Source: Shewanella benthica KT99
GTDB taxonomy: Bacteria > Pseudomonadota > Gammaproteobacteria > Enterobacterales > Shewanellaceae
Assembly: GCF_000172075.1 (NCBI RefSeq)
Contig: NZ_ABIC01000020.1
Location: 1-64,000, forward strand
DNA: 64,000 nt
Direction of reading: 5' to 3'
Positions 18,976 through 28,135 of the stretch are shown here, piece after piece. The translations under genes and the position numbers were made by a program. Every line of letters starts with the position of its first letter. The first letter of the stretch is position 1. The notes beneath the pieces are model-generated. The model was not told where the DNA came from. It ran no database searches and was given only the letters and a program-made list of their open reading frames with translations.

Positions 18976-19542
18976 TTATTGTTGGATAAATTGATTGAGC
19001 TCAGGGTCGTTGAGTATCTCGCCGCTGAGTTGGCCGAGTAATTTATTCATCTCAAGCTCTAAAGTGGCAAAATCTGCACTAAAGGGGCCCGATAATCTGC
19101 CCCGAGCCGAGTAACGCTTGGTCAACTCCTGGTTACTATTTTTGACGATAACATTAATGATGATATTGCTCTTGGCCTCGAAACCGAAGGTCGATTCAGT
19201 CACATCGGTGAGCAGCTGCTCTAACTGTATCTGCATACGCTTGACCGAGCTTGGATCTATTTGATAACCCGCTTGGGTAAATCCTTCACGAAAGACACGA
19301 TCAATCTGCTTTCTTGGGGCCTCTGAAGGACTGACTAGTTTGGCCGCATCGTCACCATTGTTAAATCTCACGATGAAATTGGCCGAACGAGTATCTATTG
19401 TCTCGATGGCAAGTGTCTGATGAGAATTAGTTTGTTTTTGAACATCAGGTACTTGTGGATTCAAGGCGATATGACTCGGAGTTTGGTTGGCACAGGCCGA
19501 GAGTAAAACGGATGCGGTGAACAATAAAATGAGACGTTTCAT
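18976..19542 (-). CDS. yajG: YajG family lipoprotein
   Basis: The 188-aa protein has a lipoprotein signal peptide with lipobox LLSAC (Cys near residue 17) and a following Ala, predicting outer-membrane placement. The body (IALNPQVPD, FGFEAKSNIIINVIVKN, LEMNKLLGQLSGEILNDPELN) matches the YajG family, an uncharacterised lipoprotein usually found near ampG and bolA. Function is unknown. It is the first gene of the minus-strand series with the cyclophilin gene. Confidence 0.88.
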   Translation of the reverse strand: MKRLILLFTASVLLSACANQTPSHIALNPQVPDVQKQTNSHQTLAIETIDTRSANFIVRFNNGDDAAKLVSPSEAPRKQIDRVFREGFTQAGYQIDPSSVKRMQIQLEQLLTDVTESTFGFEAKSNIIINVIVKNSNQELTKRYSARGRLSGPFSADFATLELEMNKLLGQLSGEILNDPELNQFIQQ

Positions 19543-19718
19543 GTGCTGATTTTCTTATTTGAGTATTATCAAAAACTAGGTGGTGTCAGCATACCAGAAA
19601 TGATTTTGGTTTCCACAGCTAGTCTACTTGCTAAGTCTAAATGAATCTAAGATTTGACTTTAATCTCGAATCCCATCAGGTTAGAGTAAAAGTTCAAATT
19701 CTATACAGGATGTATTTA

Positions 19719-20795
19719 ATGGGATTAGCGCAGACTAGCTCCGCTTGGCAAGCTAATAAAATATCAACAATGGCGGCACCGAAGGAACTCATGGATGATC
19801 AAGGTAAGCCTATTTTTGGTTATTTTGATGGGTCAGTAGCGGACTTAGCACTAGACAAGTTCGCCTATTTCAATGAGATGGATAAGCCAGTTTCATCCTT
19901 GAAGAAGCACTTTCATTTCAAACAGTTTCAATTTGTTAGTCTGGTGACACCTAGATACATCATAGGTGTCGCCATCGCCGATATTCGCTATGTCGGCAGT
20001 GCTTTTTGCTATCTCTACGACATCAATCAGAATCAAATAACGGAAACATCTTGGCTCAAACCTCCGGGTGTGGGCTATCAGATGGAGCCTTCTCCACTGA
20101 CGGGCAGCGCTAAGATCAGCAGCAAAAAAGGCAGCATTGAGTTTAACTTGCGCGAGGGTGTGTGGCATCTGGCTATCTCAACTGAGTCTATCGAGGCCGA
20201 ACTTGAACTCGAATCACCTCCCTTGAGTCTGCCCATCTCACTCTGTACCCCGACGGGATACAGTGGCTGGACCTATACCCAGAAACATAATGGCTTAAAG
20301 CCTAAGGGAAACCTGACCATTCACGATGAGTATCAACCACTCAACCAGGCATTAGCGGGATACGATTTTTCCGCCGGATATATGCGTCGAGAGACGAGCT
20401 GGCGTTGGGCGAGCATCAATGCCCATACACCAGATGGGATCATAGGCTTAAACCTCGCCGCGGGTGTGAATGAGACCGGTGCCAGTGAAAATGTATTTTG
20501 GATCAATGGCGAGCGGCACCTGCTAGGTCCGGTACATTTCGAGTTTACCCGAGATGCTGGCAGTGCTGAATCTAAGCCCGCAGCGAGTTGGCGTATCTAT
20601 TCCGATAATGGTCAAATAGATCTGAGTTTTCAGCCCAAAAATTGTCGCTCAGAGAAACTAAACCTCTGGCTGTTAAAGAGTAACTTCAGGCAGTATGTTG
20701 GCCACTATTCTGGCCAGATCATAGATAACTTAGGCAACAAGCATACCTTGCACAATGTCATGGGCCTCACCGAAGACCATTTTGCCCGCTGGTAG
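19719..20795 (+). CDS. DUF2804 domain-containing protein
   Basis: The protein (about 358 aa from ATG 19719) matches the DUF2804 family, which is rich in beta strands and has no established function. Features are ELMDDQGKPIFGYFDG near the N-terminus, KKHFHFKQFQFVSLVTPRYIIGVAIADI, TPTGYSGWTYTQKHNGLKPKG and WRWASINAHTPDGIIGLNLAAGVN. I choose 19719 because AGGA lies eight bases upstream and the conserved region starts soon after; an upstream ATG at 19641 is in frame but lacks a ribosome binding site. No signal peptide is evident. Confidence 0.85.
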   Translation: MGLAQTSSAWQANKISTMAAPKELMDDQGKPIFGYFDGSVADLALDKFAYFNEMDKPVSSLKKHFHFKQFQFVSLVTPRYIIGVAIADIRYVGSAFCYLYDINQNQITETSWLKPPGVGYQMEPSPLTGSAKISSKKGSIEFNLREGVWHLAISTESIEAELELESPPLSLPISLCTPTGYSGWTYTQKHNGLKPKGNLTIHDEYQPLNQALAGYDFSAGYMRRETSWRWASINAHTPDGIIGLNLAAGVNETGASENVFWINGERHLLGPVHFEFTRDAGSAESKPAASWRIYSDNGQIDLSFQPKNCRSEKLNLWLLKSNFRQYVGHYSGQIIDNLGNKHTLHNVMGLTEDHFARW

Positions 20796-20927
20796 AGCCG
20801 AGTTTAGCTTAAGTATCATCAATGAGTGCACTAGCACTTGGATGCAGAGGTGCTGATTTAATTTGCTGCTGTTTTCACCAACAGTAATAACAATCAGTTT
20901 TAGAAAAAATAACAGCAAGGAAGTCTG

Positions 20928-21772
20928 ATGGAATTTAGTACACTGATCGCTCACCCTGAGATGCTGCTTATCATGCTGGCACCTATCTTCTTTATCTGCA
21001 TCTTGCTGGAATGGTATCTGGGTGATAGGCGGAAGAAATTACCCCATCGCGCCCGATATCATCTCCCCGAGGTCTTGTGTAATTTCGGTCTGGCCGGAAT
21101 GCATCAAGGGGCAGACATTTTAACGGGTCTGCTAATCGCTAAACTCTATCTGATGTTTTTTGCTTGGCGCTTATTTGATATCGAGATGAATGCCATCAAC
21201 TTTGTGTTACTCATGATAGCCCAAGATTTTTGTTACTACTGGTTCCATCGTGGCAGCCACAGGATACGTTGGATGTGGGCTGCCCATGTAGCTCATCACA
21301 GTTCGGAAAGTATGAATTTCAGTACCGCATTCAGACAATCTCTGATGTACCCCTTAGCGGGAATGTGGGTATTCTGGCTGCCGTTAGTGGTGGTTGGCTT
21401 CGATCCAAAATGGGTGGTATTCGTGGTATTGCTCAACTTGGGGCTACAGTTTTTCGTTCATACTCAGGCGGTCAAAACCTTAGGTCCAATCGAGTGGATA
21501 TTCAATACCCCGTCACATCATAGGGTGCATCATGGCCGTAATCCTCAATATATAGATAAGAACTATGCTGGCGTGTTGATCATCTGGGATCGCATGTTTG
21601 GTACTTATGTCAAAGAGGGGAGACGGTGGAGTATGGCATCACTAAACCCATTAACAGCTTCAATCCGCTCATTGTCACTTTCAGTGAATGGAGGTCTATG
21701 TTCAGCGAAGCATTTTCACCGGGACTAACGCTAAAGCAAAGGGCAAGGTTACTTTTCTCTCCACCAGAGTAG
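20928..21772 (+). pseudogene. sterol desaturase/fatty acid hydroxylase family protein, frameshifted near the 3' end
   Basis: This is a membrane-bound di-iron hydroxylase with three intact histidine clusters: HRGSHR, HVAHHSSESMN and HHRVHHG. After MFGTYVKEG the frame changes at a GGGG run (21617-21620). As written, the protein ends at 21728 with an unrelated tail. Restoring one G gives EYGITKPINSFNPLIVTFSEW and a stop at 21772, the expected family ending. The catalytic core is therefore complete and only the C-tail is altered. It could be a genuine frameshift, a phase-variable site or a sequencing error. Substrate is unknown. Confidence 0.8.
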
Positions 21773-21910
21773 GGTCACTCTCGAATACTTGCTCCAAGGG
21801 GTTATGCAAGGAGTAAATACAGCAATGGCCCAATTGCACTATACTTTACAGAGTGTTAATTGCGATATTTCGAAAGTTTATTAATTTGTAATTTTAGTCA
21901 TAAAACGAAT

Positions 21911-22078
21911 ATGAATTATTTTAAAGGTTTTATATTAGATACTGTTGAAATTGCTAAAGTTTTTATAGTAGAACGTCGGCAGAGAATAGAGCGCAGGAAG
22001 CGTCAAAGTATGATGCTGAGTTACTATACAAGACGATTAATAGAGCGAAGAAAAAACAGGCTTGATTTGCAAGTCTAG
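21911..22078 (+). CDS. small basic protein (55 aa), unknown
   Basis: I do not recognise this protein. It has a short hydrophobic N-terminal part (MNYFKGFILDTVEIAKVFIV) followed by a strongly basic half with a repeated ERRQRIERRKRQ / RRLIERRKNR pattern. It precedes a REC-only response regulator by 69 bases on the same strand, so the two may be co-transcribed. Base composition is lower in GC than surrounding core genes. A longer upstream start (21860) is possible. Confidence 0.45.
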   Translation: MNYFKGFILDTVEIAKVFIVERRQRIERRKRQSMMLSYYTRRLIERRKNRLDLQV

Positions 22079-22138
22079 ACTGAATGCAAAAGAAAGGATG
22101 CAAATTGATAAAGTCAGCTCTTTAGCTCTGTTGTCAAA

Positions 22139-22147
22139 GGGGGGGGG
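22139..22147 (+). repeat. G9 homopolymer before the response regulator start
   Basis: Nine consecutive G's directly abut the ATG at 22148 and include its only ribosome binding site. Slippage here would change Shine-Dalgarno spacing and strength. Confidence 0.9.
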
Positions 22148-22528
22148 ATGGAAAAAGTTCGCGTACTCATTGTAGATGACGATCCCGTTTGCTCAAGCCA
22201 ATTACTGGCTATTTTAGCCGATGACTACCATGTTACGACGGTAAATTCTGGTAATGATGTCATCGCTATGTCAAATTTACTCCGACCAGATATTATTTTT
22301 TTAGATGTCATGATGTCCGAAATAAATGGTTATCAAATTTTAAAACGCTTTAAACATAACCTGTTAACACTAAATACTCCTGTAATAATTATAACCGCAC
22401 TAACCGGGATGCCGGATATAAAATTAGCCCAGCAGTTAGGGGCTGATGGATATTTATGTAAACCGATAACCCTTAGAGCTGCTGTAGAAATAATGGACAA
22501 GTATAAACCGTGGCACCCTCGTCGTTGA
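22148..22528 (+). CDS. single-domain (REC-only) response regulator
   Basis: The 126-aa protein is a stand-alone receiver domain. Acidic pocket residues are in VLIVDDDPV, the phospho-acceptor Asp is in DIIFLDVMM (about residue 54), the conserved Thr is in IIITALTG and the Lys is in YLCKPIT. There is no output domain, so it would act through protein interaction like CheY or Spo0F. No kinase gene is adjacent. AT-rich codon use differs from the nearby housekeeping genes, suggesting acquisition. The G9 tract at its start may affect its expression. Confidence 0.85.
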   Translation: MEKVRVLIVDDDPVCSSQLLAILADDYHVTTVNSGNDVIAMSNLLRPDIIFLDVMMSEINGYQILKRFKHNLLTLNTPVIIITALTGMPDIKLAQQLGADGYLCKPITLRAAVEIMDKYKPWHPRR

Positions 22529-22541
22529 TGAATAGAAGTCA

Positions 22542-22567
22542 AGCCATTGAGAAACGACTCAATGGCT
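22542..22567 (+). terminator. hairpin after the response regulator
   Basis: A perfect 10-bp stem (AGCCATTGAG / CTCAATGGCT) with a 6-nt loop lies 14 bases after the stop. It lacks a T tract, so it may be a weak terminator or transcript-stabilising hairpin. Confidence 0.5.
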
Positions 22568-22690
22568 CTCCTCAAAACCTGCCGCAACAAGACACCTTAT
22601 AAATACACATTTAAGTCTTATGCGAAATTCACACGCCACAATTTATTTAATCAATACAAAAGGTAACGCTAGTTTCGAACCCTGCTAATT

Positions 22691-22762
22691 TACACCTGCA
22701 TGACTTATCATCCTAATCCCTGTAGGCTTTGCCAAAAAGTCCCTTTTGGGAAGCTCGCAGCC
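22691..22762 (+). repeat. TCC-loop hairpin repeat, copy B1 (partial)
   Basis: It retains CCCTGTAGGCTTTGCC, a terminal hairpin CCAAAAAGTCCCTTTTGGG and AAGCTCGCAGCC. The left GCTTCTGCG/CGCCGCAAGC stem is degenerate. It belongs to the same family as 5925-6038. Confidence 0.65.
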
Positions 22763-22849
22763 ACATCTATACTCGCTAATTTACAAGAATAATCATTGTT
22801 CGACTTGAGCTTTATTACTTGCCTTTTGTAACTCGTTTTAGACCCAAAA

Positions 22850-22889
22850 TGATAGAAAGTTAGGAGGGATTTATTGCTTGATTCCAGCA
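22850..22889 (+). repeat. shared junction sequence, copy 2
   Basis: The sequence contains AATGATA, AGTTAG and the 17-mer ATTGCTTGATTCCAGCA (22873-22889) as at 6825-6864. The coding remnant of fadD starts directly after it. Confidence 0.65.
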
Positions 22890-23607
22890 GCAATCATGCT
22901 GGTTTTCAAGAATTAGATTTTAGTCACGCTCGTTTTACTATTGCAGGTGGAATGCCGACGCAGAAACATATTGCTGATCGTTGGCAAGAGCTCACTGGAA
23001 TGTCTGTCATAGAAGGTTATGGCTTAACTGAATGTTCCCCAGTGGTCGCTGCAGGTACTCATCAACAACAATCATTTATTTCTTCAATTGGTGTCCCTTT
23101 ACCCAGCACTGAACTCCGTATCGTTAATGATAAAAATGAACCTTTAGGTCCCAACCAAATTGGTGAAATTCAAATTAGAGGGCCCCAAGTGATGAAAGGC
23201 TATTGGCAACAAGAAGCCGAAACCAATACTGTAATGCATGCAGGAGGTTGGTTAAGCTCTGGCGATATAGGAAGAATGGATGACGATGGGCTTTTTTATA
23301 TTGAAGACCGTAAAAAAGATATGATTCTAGTTTCGGGATTTAATGTTTTTTCAACTGAAATTGAAGAAGTTGCAACACTTCACCCTCACATCATCGAAGC
23401 TGCGGCCATTGGCATTCCTGATGACGCCACAGGAGAAAAAGTTAAATTATTTATTGTACGCAAAGGTAATGTGACCGTTGATGAAATAAAAAAACATTGT
23501 AGAAAATATCTTACCGGTTATAAAACCCAAGGATAATCGAATTTAGAGATGAATTGCCAAAATCAAATGTTGGGAAGATCTTACGTCGAGAATTGCGAGA
23601 TTCATAG
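22890..23607 (+). pseudogene. long-chain acyl-CoA synthetase (FadD-like), C-terminal fragment
   Basis: The remnant starts inside the adenylation domain (NHAGFQELDFSHARFTIAGGMP). It contains IEGYGLTECSPVVAAGT, the WLSSGDIGRMDDDGLFYIEDRKKDMI core and SGFNVFSTEIEE. The N-terminal half with the P-loop is missing, replaced by the shared junction sequence. Near 23521-23529 one base is lost. After that the true ending (RIIEFRDELPKSNVGKILRREL, stop 23605-23607) is in another frame, while the literal frame stops at 23536. It cannot make an active ligase. AT-rich codon use suggests an origin outside the core genome or relaxed decay. Confidence 0.9.
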
Positions 23608-24293
23608 GCGCTATTACTGACGTCCTAAGGATAACCAACATATTTGGCATAGATATGAGGCGCAGCCGAGCAAATCCGACTAAACCTAGAAGATAAAGGG
23701 GTCAGAGCGAATTAGGGGTTTTAGATAAACTAAGATACTTTTTCTAATCAATGTCAGGCTTATTCGACTCAATGATCTAAGCCGTTTCTGTCCAAAAACG
23801 AGTGAAGGAATTTTGGTAAACCTTCAATCGAAGAAATAAATAATCTGGTGTGAACGCGGCTGTGACCTTCCGTGACAGGGTGAGGTATCGCGAAGTGATA
23901 CTCTTCGAACGAGAGGCAGGGTGAATATGGCAAAGCCATAAGCTCATGAACGAGAAGCATGGAAGCTGAACTGGCATTTGTATATGGACATATTTTGCCG
24001 AACTGGCCGTTAAACATGGACGTTGTTTGAAACGGCATAGGCTATAGAGACCCATTCCCTAAATAGATAGGGCGCCGTGTCACAGAAGTGTTTGCACTTA
24101 AGGTCGTTCATTCACATCCATGTGAGCCCGACATTGGTACATCCTGCACGGCACCGCCGCAGGCTATAGATAAAATGAAGTTATGGTATTTAGCACAAAT
24201 CCAAATACCAATTCAGCCCAATGAACCCAACCAAAAAGATACTTAACCACTTGTTATCGGACAAGTGGCTAGGATTTGTTATCCGACAGGTGG
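23608..24293. other. non-coding palindrome-rich intergenic region
   Basis: I find no gene. 23608-23847 shows nothing recognisable. 23848-24180 is an expanded hairpin repeat, and 24247-24268 is a further hairpin (CCACTTGT / ACAAGTGG) next to the rlmG stop. Confidence 0.55.
23848..24180 (-). repeat. TCC-loop hairpin repeat, expanded copy B2
   Basis: The ends match copy A3: GTGTGAACGCGGCTGTGACC at 23848 and GTCACAGAAGTGTTTGCAC at 24079. About 200 bases lie between them, far more than in A3. The interior and right flank contain several extra hairpins, including GTATC/GATAC, TATGGC/GCCATA and CACA-TCC-ATGTG. Confidence 0.7.
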
Positions 24294-25559
24294 TTAACGC
24301 TTTCCACCATAAAGCCCACTCTGTGGGTGTGGCTCGCTCGGTTGAGAACTATCAACTGCAGTACTGCTCGGCTCTATGTGTTCATCTTCATGTGTCTCGG
24401 CTTTCTTGCTGATCTTCTGTGCCTGCAAGATAACAAACTTGCCGTTGGACTCCACAGTGGTGCAGTTTTTAAAGATGCGTTGCAGTTTGACGTGATAAGC
24501 CAGATGACGGTTACCTACTACATGCAATATGCCGCCATTTTTCAGTGCGCGCCAAGATTGAAGAAACATCTGCCAGGCGATATGGTCGGTTATGGCTTCG
24601 CCTTGATGGAAAGGGGGGTTACACAGAATCAAATCTGGGCGCACGCCTTCGTTTAAGTGAGTTAAACAGTCATCCCAGCCGAAGGTGGCTTGCTCGCCCA
24701 CTAAACCTTCAGTGTCTAAGTTATTGAGGGCCCAGTTTTGTCTTGCCGACTCGACAGCCATCTCAGAGTCATCGATAAAATGAATATAGGCTTTGGGAAA
24801 GACTTGCTTAGCATGTAGGCCCAGTACGCCATTGCCACAACCCAGATCTATGATAGAGGTGAACTCACCCTTAGGCATGTTATCCAGCATGATATGGGCG
24901 CCGATATCCAGTTTGTTGGCGGCGAACACATTACTCAGGTTACTGATCTCTAGCTTTAACTCAGGAATCGACCAATTGACACCTTGGGGAAGGGAGCGAA
25001 CCTTGCCATCACTGACGCAGGTTATTACTCGGGTTTTCTTCCAGGTAAGGCTGGCACTTGCCGGGCCTAAATTTTTGGCAAACACTTCAAGTAGTGACTT
25101 GTTGATCGATTTTGCTTTGGCGCCGATGAGTACCTGAGTTCCCTGAGGTAAGATCTGCGATAGTCGGTTAAGCTGGTGAGCGAAATAAGTCAGATTCTTG
25201 GGCAGCTTCATCAATACCAGTTCAACTGAACTTGGTAGTGCTTCACGACTATTAATCCACTGAATATTCTCGCTACTGAGTTTATTCTTGGCTAAGTTTT
25301 GCAGGGTACCTAACTGGCTGGTTTTGGCGTCAGTTTCTAATAGAAGTGGCCACTGACTGTCGATAGAGAGAAGGCTCGCCGTTAGTGCGCCGAAATTATC
25401 ATTGATGATAGCCGTGGTGACAGCAGTCTGCTCAATTTCAGTCAGATGCTTGATCAGGTGTTCATCTGCAGCATCCCATGCCTGTAGGTTAGATTCCTGT
25501 TCACTCGGATAACGATGTAAATCAAGTTCGATATCTGCTACTGAAAATTGAGTTGTCAT
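24294..25559 (-). CDS. rlmG: 23S rRNA (guanine-1835-N2)-methyltransferase
   Basis: RlmG methylates G1835 of 23S rRNA using SAM. The 421-aa protein has the duplicated Rossmann arrangement of the RlmC/RlmG/RsmC type. The degenerate N-terminal domain is followed by the active domain with [15 protein letters not shown] (SAM loop) and the catalytic [10 protein letters not shown] motif near residue 310. The C-terminus beyond residue 385 is a low-complexity charged tail ([21 protein letters not shown]) that makes it longer than the E. coli enzyme. The stop lies at the edge of a palindrome-rich repeat. Confidence 0.93.
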   Translation of the reverse strand: MTTQFSVADIELDLHRYPSEQESNLQAWDAADEHLIKHLTEIEQTAVTTAIINDNFGALTASLLSIDSQWPLLLETDAKTSQLGTLQNLAKNKLSSENIQWINSREALPSSVELVLMKLPKNLTYFAHQLNRLSQILPQGTQVLIGAKAKSINKSLLEVFAKNLGPASASLTWKKTRVITCVSDGKVRSLPQGVNWSIPELKLEISNLSNVFAANKLDIGAHIMLDNMPKGEFTSIIDLGCGNGVLGLHAKQVFPKAYIHFIDDSEMAVESARQNWALNNLDTEGLVGEQATFGWDDCLTHLNEGVRPDLILCNPPFHQGEAITDHIAWQMFLQSWRALKNGGILHVVGNRHLAYHVKLQRIFKNCTTVESNGKFVILQAQKISKKAETHEDEHIEPSSTAVDSSQPSEPHPQSGLYGGKR

Positions 25560-25706
25560 AAGTCAAACTGTACCAATAAAATGAGGGCGCGCATTATCGC
25601 AGATTTAGCGGTTGAGGTATATATGGTCGATAACTGTCGACAACTCTTGATATTAGCTAATAGCGAGTCGAATGTTCCATTAACCGCTTTAGGTTTATAA
25701 TAAGTG

Positions 25707-26381
25707 ATGCAACAACAAAGTTTAGACTTAAATAGACTCCTTGGCTCTGACTCTAACTCTGAAGCTAAAGCTAAAACAGAAGTTGAATCGGAGCCGCTAC
25801 TGGACAGACGATCAGAGCTTCCGTTAACTTGGGTCAAAGGCTATCTCACACCAGCTCAGCAGATGGCCTTACTCAGAGAGGTTCAGGGCTATCCATTCGA
25901 GTCTCCCGAAATCGAAGTCTATGGTAAGCGACATCGCATACCCAGATCTCAAGTCTGGTTTGGAGATACGGGCTGCGATACCAAGTATTCGGGCTTGCTG
26001 GTCAAGGCGCTTCCCTGGCCTAAATATGCCGACAGACTGAGGCAAAAACTCAAACGGGACTTTAGTCTAGAATCCAACGGCGTCTTGGTTAACCGCTATG
26101 TCGATGGTAAGGAGTCTATGGGCTGGCATTGTGATAATGAGCCGGAATTTTCAGTGGGCAGTGATATCGCTTCTATTACGCTGGGTGCGACTCGAGACTT
26201 TATCATCAGAGATAAAGTCACTCATGAGAAGCAAACCTTTGCGTTGCAATCGGGTGATCTCTTGATTATGCATTGGCCGATGCAAGACAGGTGGGAGCAT
26301 GCCTTACCTAAGCGCCTGAAAGCCACCGAACCTAGGATTAATTATACCTTTAGGCGAGTCATAGCAGATTATTTTGGCTAG
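25707..26381 (+). CDS. AlkB-like alpha-ketoglutarate-dependent dioxygenase
   Basis: This Fe(II)/2-oxoglutarate dioxygenase of about 224 aa is related to AlkB/ALKBH2-type enzymes that reverse N-alkyl damage on DNA or RNA bases. The iron ligands are visible in WHCDNEPEF (HxD) and the later His of WEHALPK. The 2-oxoglutarate-binding and substrate arginines are in RINYTFRRV. The QVWFGDTGCDTKYSG segment is typical of the nucleotide-recognition lid. ATG 25707 is preferred over the GTG just upstream. The gene is divergent from rlmG. Confidence 0.9.
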   Translation: MQQQSLDLNRLLGSDSNSEAKAKTEVESEPLLDRRSELPLTWVKGYLTPAQQMALLREVQGYPFESPEIEVYGKRHRIPRSQVWFGDTGCDTKYSGLLVKALPWPKYADRLRQKLKRDFSLESNGVLVNRYVDGKESMGWHCDNEPEFSVGSDIASITLGATRDFIIRDKVTHEKQTFALQSGDLLIMHWPMQDRWEHALPKRLKATEPRINYTFRRVIADYFG

Positions 26382-26581
26382 AATCCTTGATTGTTTTTGA
26401 CGAGAGTGCCTGATTGTCTTGACTGATAATACCTGCCACTCGACTGGATTTTTATTGTCTCATATCAATCTGTATAAAGTTGTCGTTAATATAAGGCTAG
26501 GAGAGTGTGGCAAAGATTGATCTTTTGTGGCTAAGGTATTAACCTGCCGCCATCGCATTTTGCTTGTTTGAGAATATCCCT

Positions 26582-26881
26582 ATGTCAGTAGAGCAACTCA
26601 TTACCGAAAAACTCACCGCGGCCCTGTCGCCTAGTCACCTGGAAGTGATCAACGAGAGTGACAATCACCATGTGCCTCCGAATTCAGAGTCACATTTTAA
26701 GGTCATTATTACCAGTGCGGCTTTCGAGGGTAAACGCCTACTTGGCAGGCATAGATCGGTCAATGAGGCGTTAGCCGATGAGTTCGCTAATGGCTTACAT
26801 GCCTTATCTATACACACGTTCACTGCCGAAGAGTGGCTTGTAGAGTCAAATGTCCCCGACTCTCCAAATTGTAAAGGCTAG
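26582..26881 (+). CDS. bolA: BolA family protein
   Basis: The 99-aa BolA/IbaG-type protein has a class II KH-like fold. Family motifs are HLEVINESDNHHVPPNSESHFKVIITSAAFEGKRLLGRHRSVNEAL, with the conserved His in the glutaredoxin/Fe-S interaction surface, and HALSIHTFTAEEW. BolA acts with monothiol glutaredoxin in iron-sulfur metabolism and influences morphology and stress. The start is ATG 26582; the longer ORF start six codons upstream lacks support. Downstream is a long heptanucleotide array. Confidence 0.93.
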   Translation: MSVEQLITEKLTAALSPSHLEVINESDNHHVPPNSESHFKVIITSAAFEGKRLLGRHRSVNEALADEFANGLHALSIHTFTAEEWLVESNVPDSPNCKG

Positions 26882-26943
26882 AAGCCCTAGACAATAATGC
26901 CTAGAAGCTTAATTTGGGACTCTGATTAGAATGAGTCCCGCAA

Positions 26944-27167
26944 GGCTTATCGCTTACCGCTTATCGCTTACCGCTTACCGCTTACCGCTTACCGCTTATC
27001 GCTTACCGCTTATCGCTTATCGCTTACCGCTTATCGCTTACCGCTTACCGCTTATCGCTTACCGCTTACCGCTTATCGCTTACCGCTTATCGCTTACCGC
27101 TTATCGCTTACCGCTTATCGCTTACCGCTTATCGCTTACCGCTTATCGCTTACCGCTTATCGCTTAC
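26944..27167 (+). repeat. heptanucleotide tandem array (CGCTTAY)n, about 32 units
   Basis: Thirty-one perfect 7-bp units, CGCTTAC or CGCTTAT, run from 26951 to 27167, with one near-perfect unit before. C and T versions alternate irregularly. The array lies between bolA and a degraded TRAP gene and is intergenic; the ORF across it is an artefact of the repeat. Confidence 0.97.
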
Positions 27168-27293
27168 CTTTATTTCAGCACAAGCTTTTGTTTATCTATC
27201 GCAATAATTCTATTATCAATATGTTAAGTGTGTTTTTGATGTTGAGATGGGATGAATCAACTAAAGAAGATAACCTAGCTTATTGGCAGAGGG

Positions 27294-27512
27294 GTGAGCT
27301 GGTGTACCCTGTTTAGTGTATTGATGACACTCGCGGTAGTTCCGGATGAAGTGATGAAAGAGCTCGCTAAGGTCTCTAAGCTGGTAATCAAAGAGCAGTC
27401 TGAACAAGATGAAACCATGAAAAAAGTCTATGATGCTTATATGGAGTATCGAGTCGGGGTAAGAAAATACCACCTGATTTCGGAAGATGCTTATAGTAGG
27501 TTAAGGCAGTAG
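27294..27512 (+). pseudogene. TRAP transporter substrate-binding protein, C-terminal fragment
   Basis: About 55 residues (VPDEVMKELAKVSKLVIKEQSEQDETMKKVYDAYMEYR) resemble the C-terminal helix region of DctP-type TRAP periplasmic binding proteins. The rest of the roughly 330-aa protein, including the signal peptide and ligand-binding domains, is absent. No membrane-subunit genes are nearby. It is probably a remnant and not functional. The assignment rests on short similarity recalled from the family. Confidence 0.6.
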
Positions 27513-27576
27513 CTTTATTTCAGCAGCATCAGAGTTATTAAGCCTTACCCATGCCCTACAAATTTGGAGAGTAGAG

Positions 27577-28086
27577 ATGCCATTATTAGATAGCTTTACC
27601 GTCGATCATACTCGCATGCATGCCCCTGCGGTTCGTGTAGCGAAAACCATGAAGACGCCTAGCGGTGATTCCATCACAGTATTCGATCTGCGTTTTTGTG
27701 TACCGAACCAAGACATCTTGAGTGAGCGGGGCATACATACCTTAGAGCATCTTTATGCCGGGTTTATGCGTGATCACCTCAATGGCGATGCTGTTGAAAT
27801 CATCGACATCTCTCCCATGGGCTGTCGTACCGGCTTCTATATGAGCCTGATTGGTACGCCTGGCGAGGCGGAAGTGGCCGAGGCTTGGTTAGCGGCGATG
27901 AATGATGTACTCAAAGTCGCCGAACAATCTGAGATCCCTGAGCTTAATGAATACCAATGTGGCACTTATGACATGCACTCTCTGGATCAGGCCAAGGGTA
28001 TCGCTCGGTCGATAATAGCTGCGGGGATAAGCGTTAACAAGAATGACGAGCTAAAGCTCAGTGATGATATTTTGAAAGGTTTATGA
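27577..28086 (+). CDS. luxS: S-ribosylhomocysteine lyase (AI-2 synthesis)
   Basis: LuxS cleaves S-ribosylhomocysteine to homocysteine and DPD, the precursor of autoinducer-2, in the activated methyl cycle. The 169-aa protein has the zinc-binding HTLEH motif (about residues 54-58), the catalytic Cys in MGCRTGFYM (about residue 84) and the third ligand in the [11 protein letters not shown] region. Length and motifs are intact. A ribosome binding site GGAGAG precedes the ATG. An unusually perfect terminator hairpin follows the stop. Confidence 0.97.
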   Translation: MPLLDSFTVDHTRMHAPAVRVAKTMKTPSGDSITVFDLRFCVPNQDILSERGIHTLEHLYAGFMRDHLNGDAVEIIDISPMGCRTGFYMSLIGTPGEAEVAEAWLAAMNDVLKVAEQSEIPELNEYQCGTYDMHSLDQAKGIARSIIAAGISVNKNDELKLSDDILKGL

Positions 28087-28094
28087 TTCAGGAA

Positions 28095-28135
28095 CAGGCA
28101 TAAAATAAGCGGATTAGCCGCTTATTTTATGCCTG
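28095..28135 (+). terminator. perfect 18-bp inverted repeat after luxS
   Basis: CAGGCATAAAATAAGCGG and its exact complement flank a 5-nt loop (ATTAG), eight bases after the luxS stop. It is probably an intrinsic terminator or 3'-stabilising hairpin. The 3' flank has only AAATTACTTTTT. Confidence 0.7.

Noticed and set aside
26944..27167. CRISPR array
   Set aside because: The units are 7 bp with no spacers and no cas genes nearby.
26931..27227. 98-codon ORF across the heptanucleotide array (repeated AYRLPLI)
   Set aside because: It is only the translation of the 7-bp repeat, with no ribosome binding site and no similarity; not a gene.
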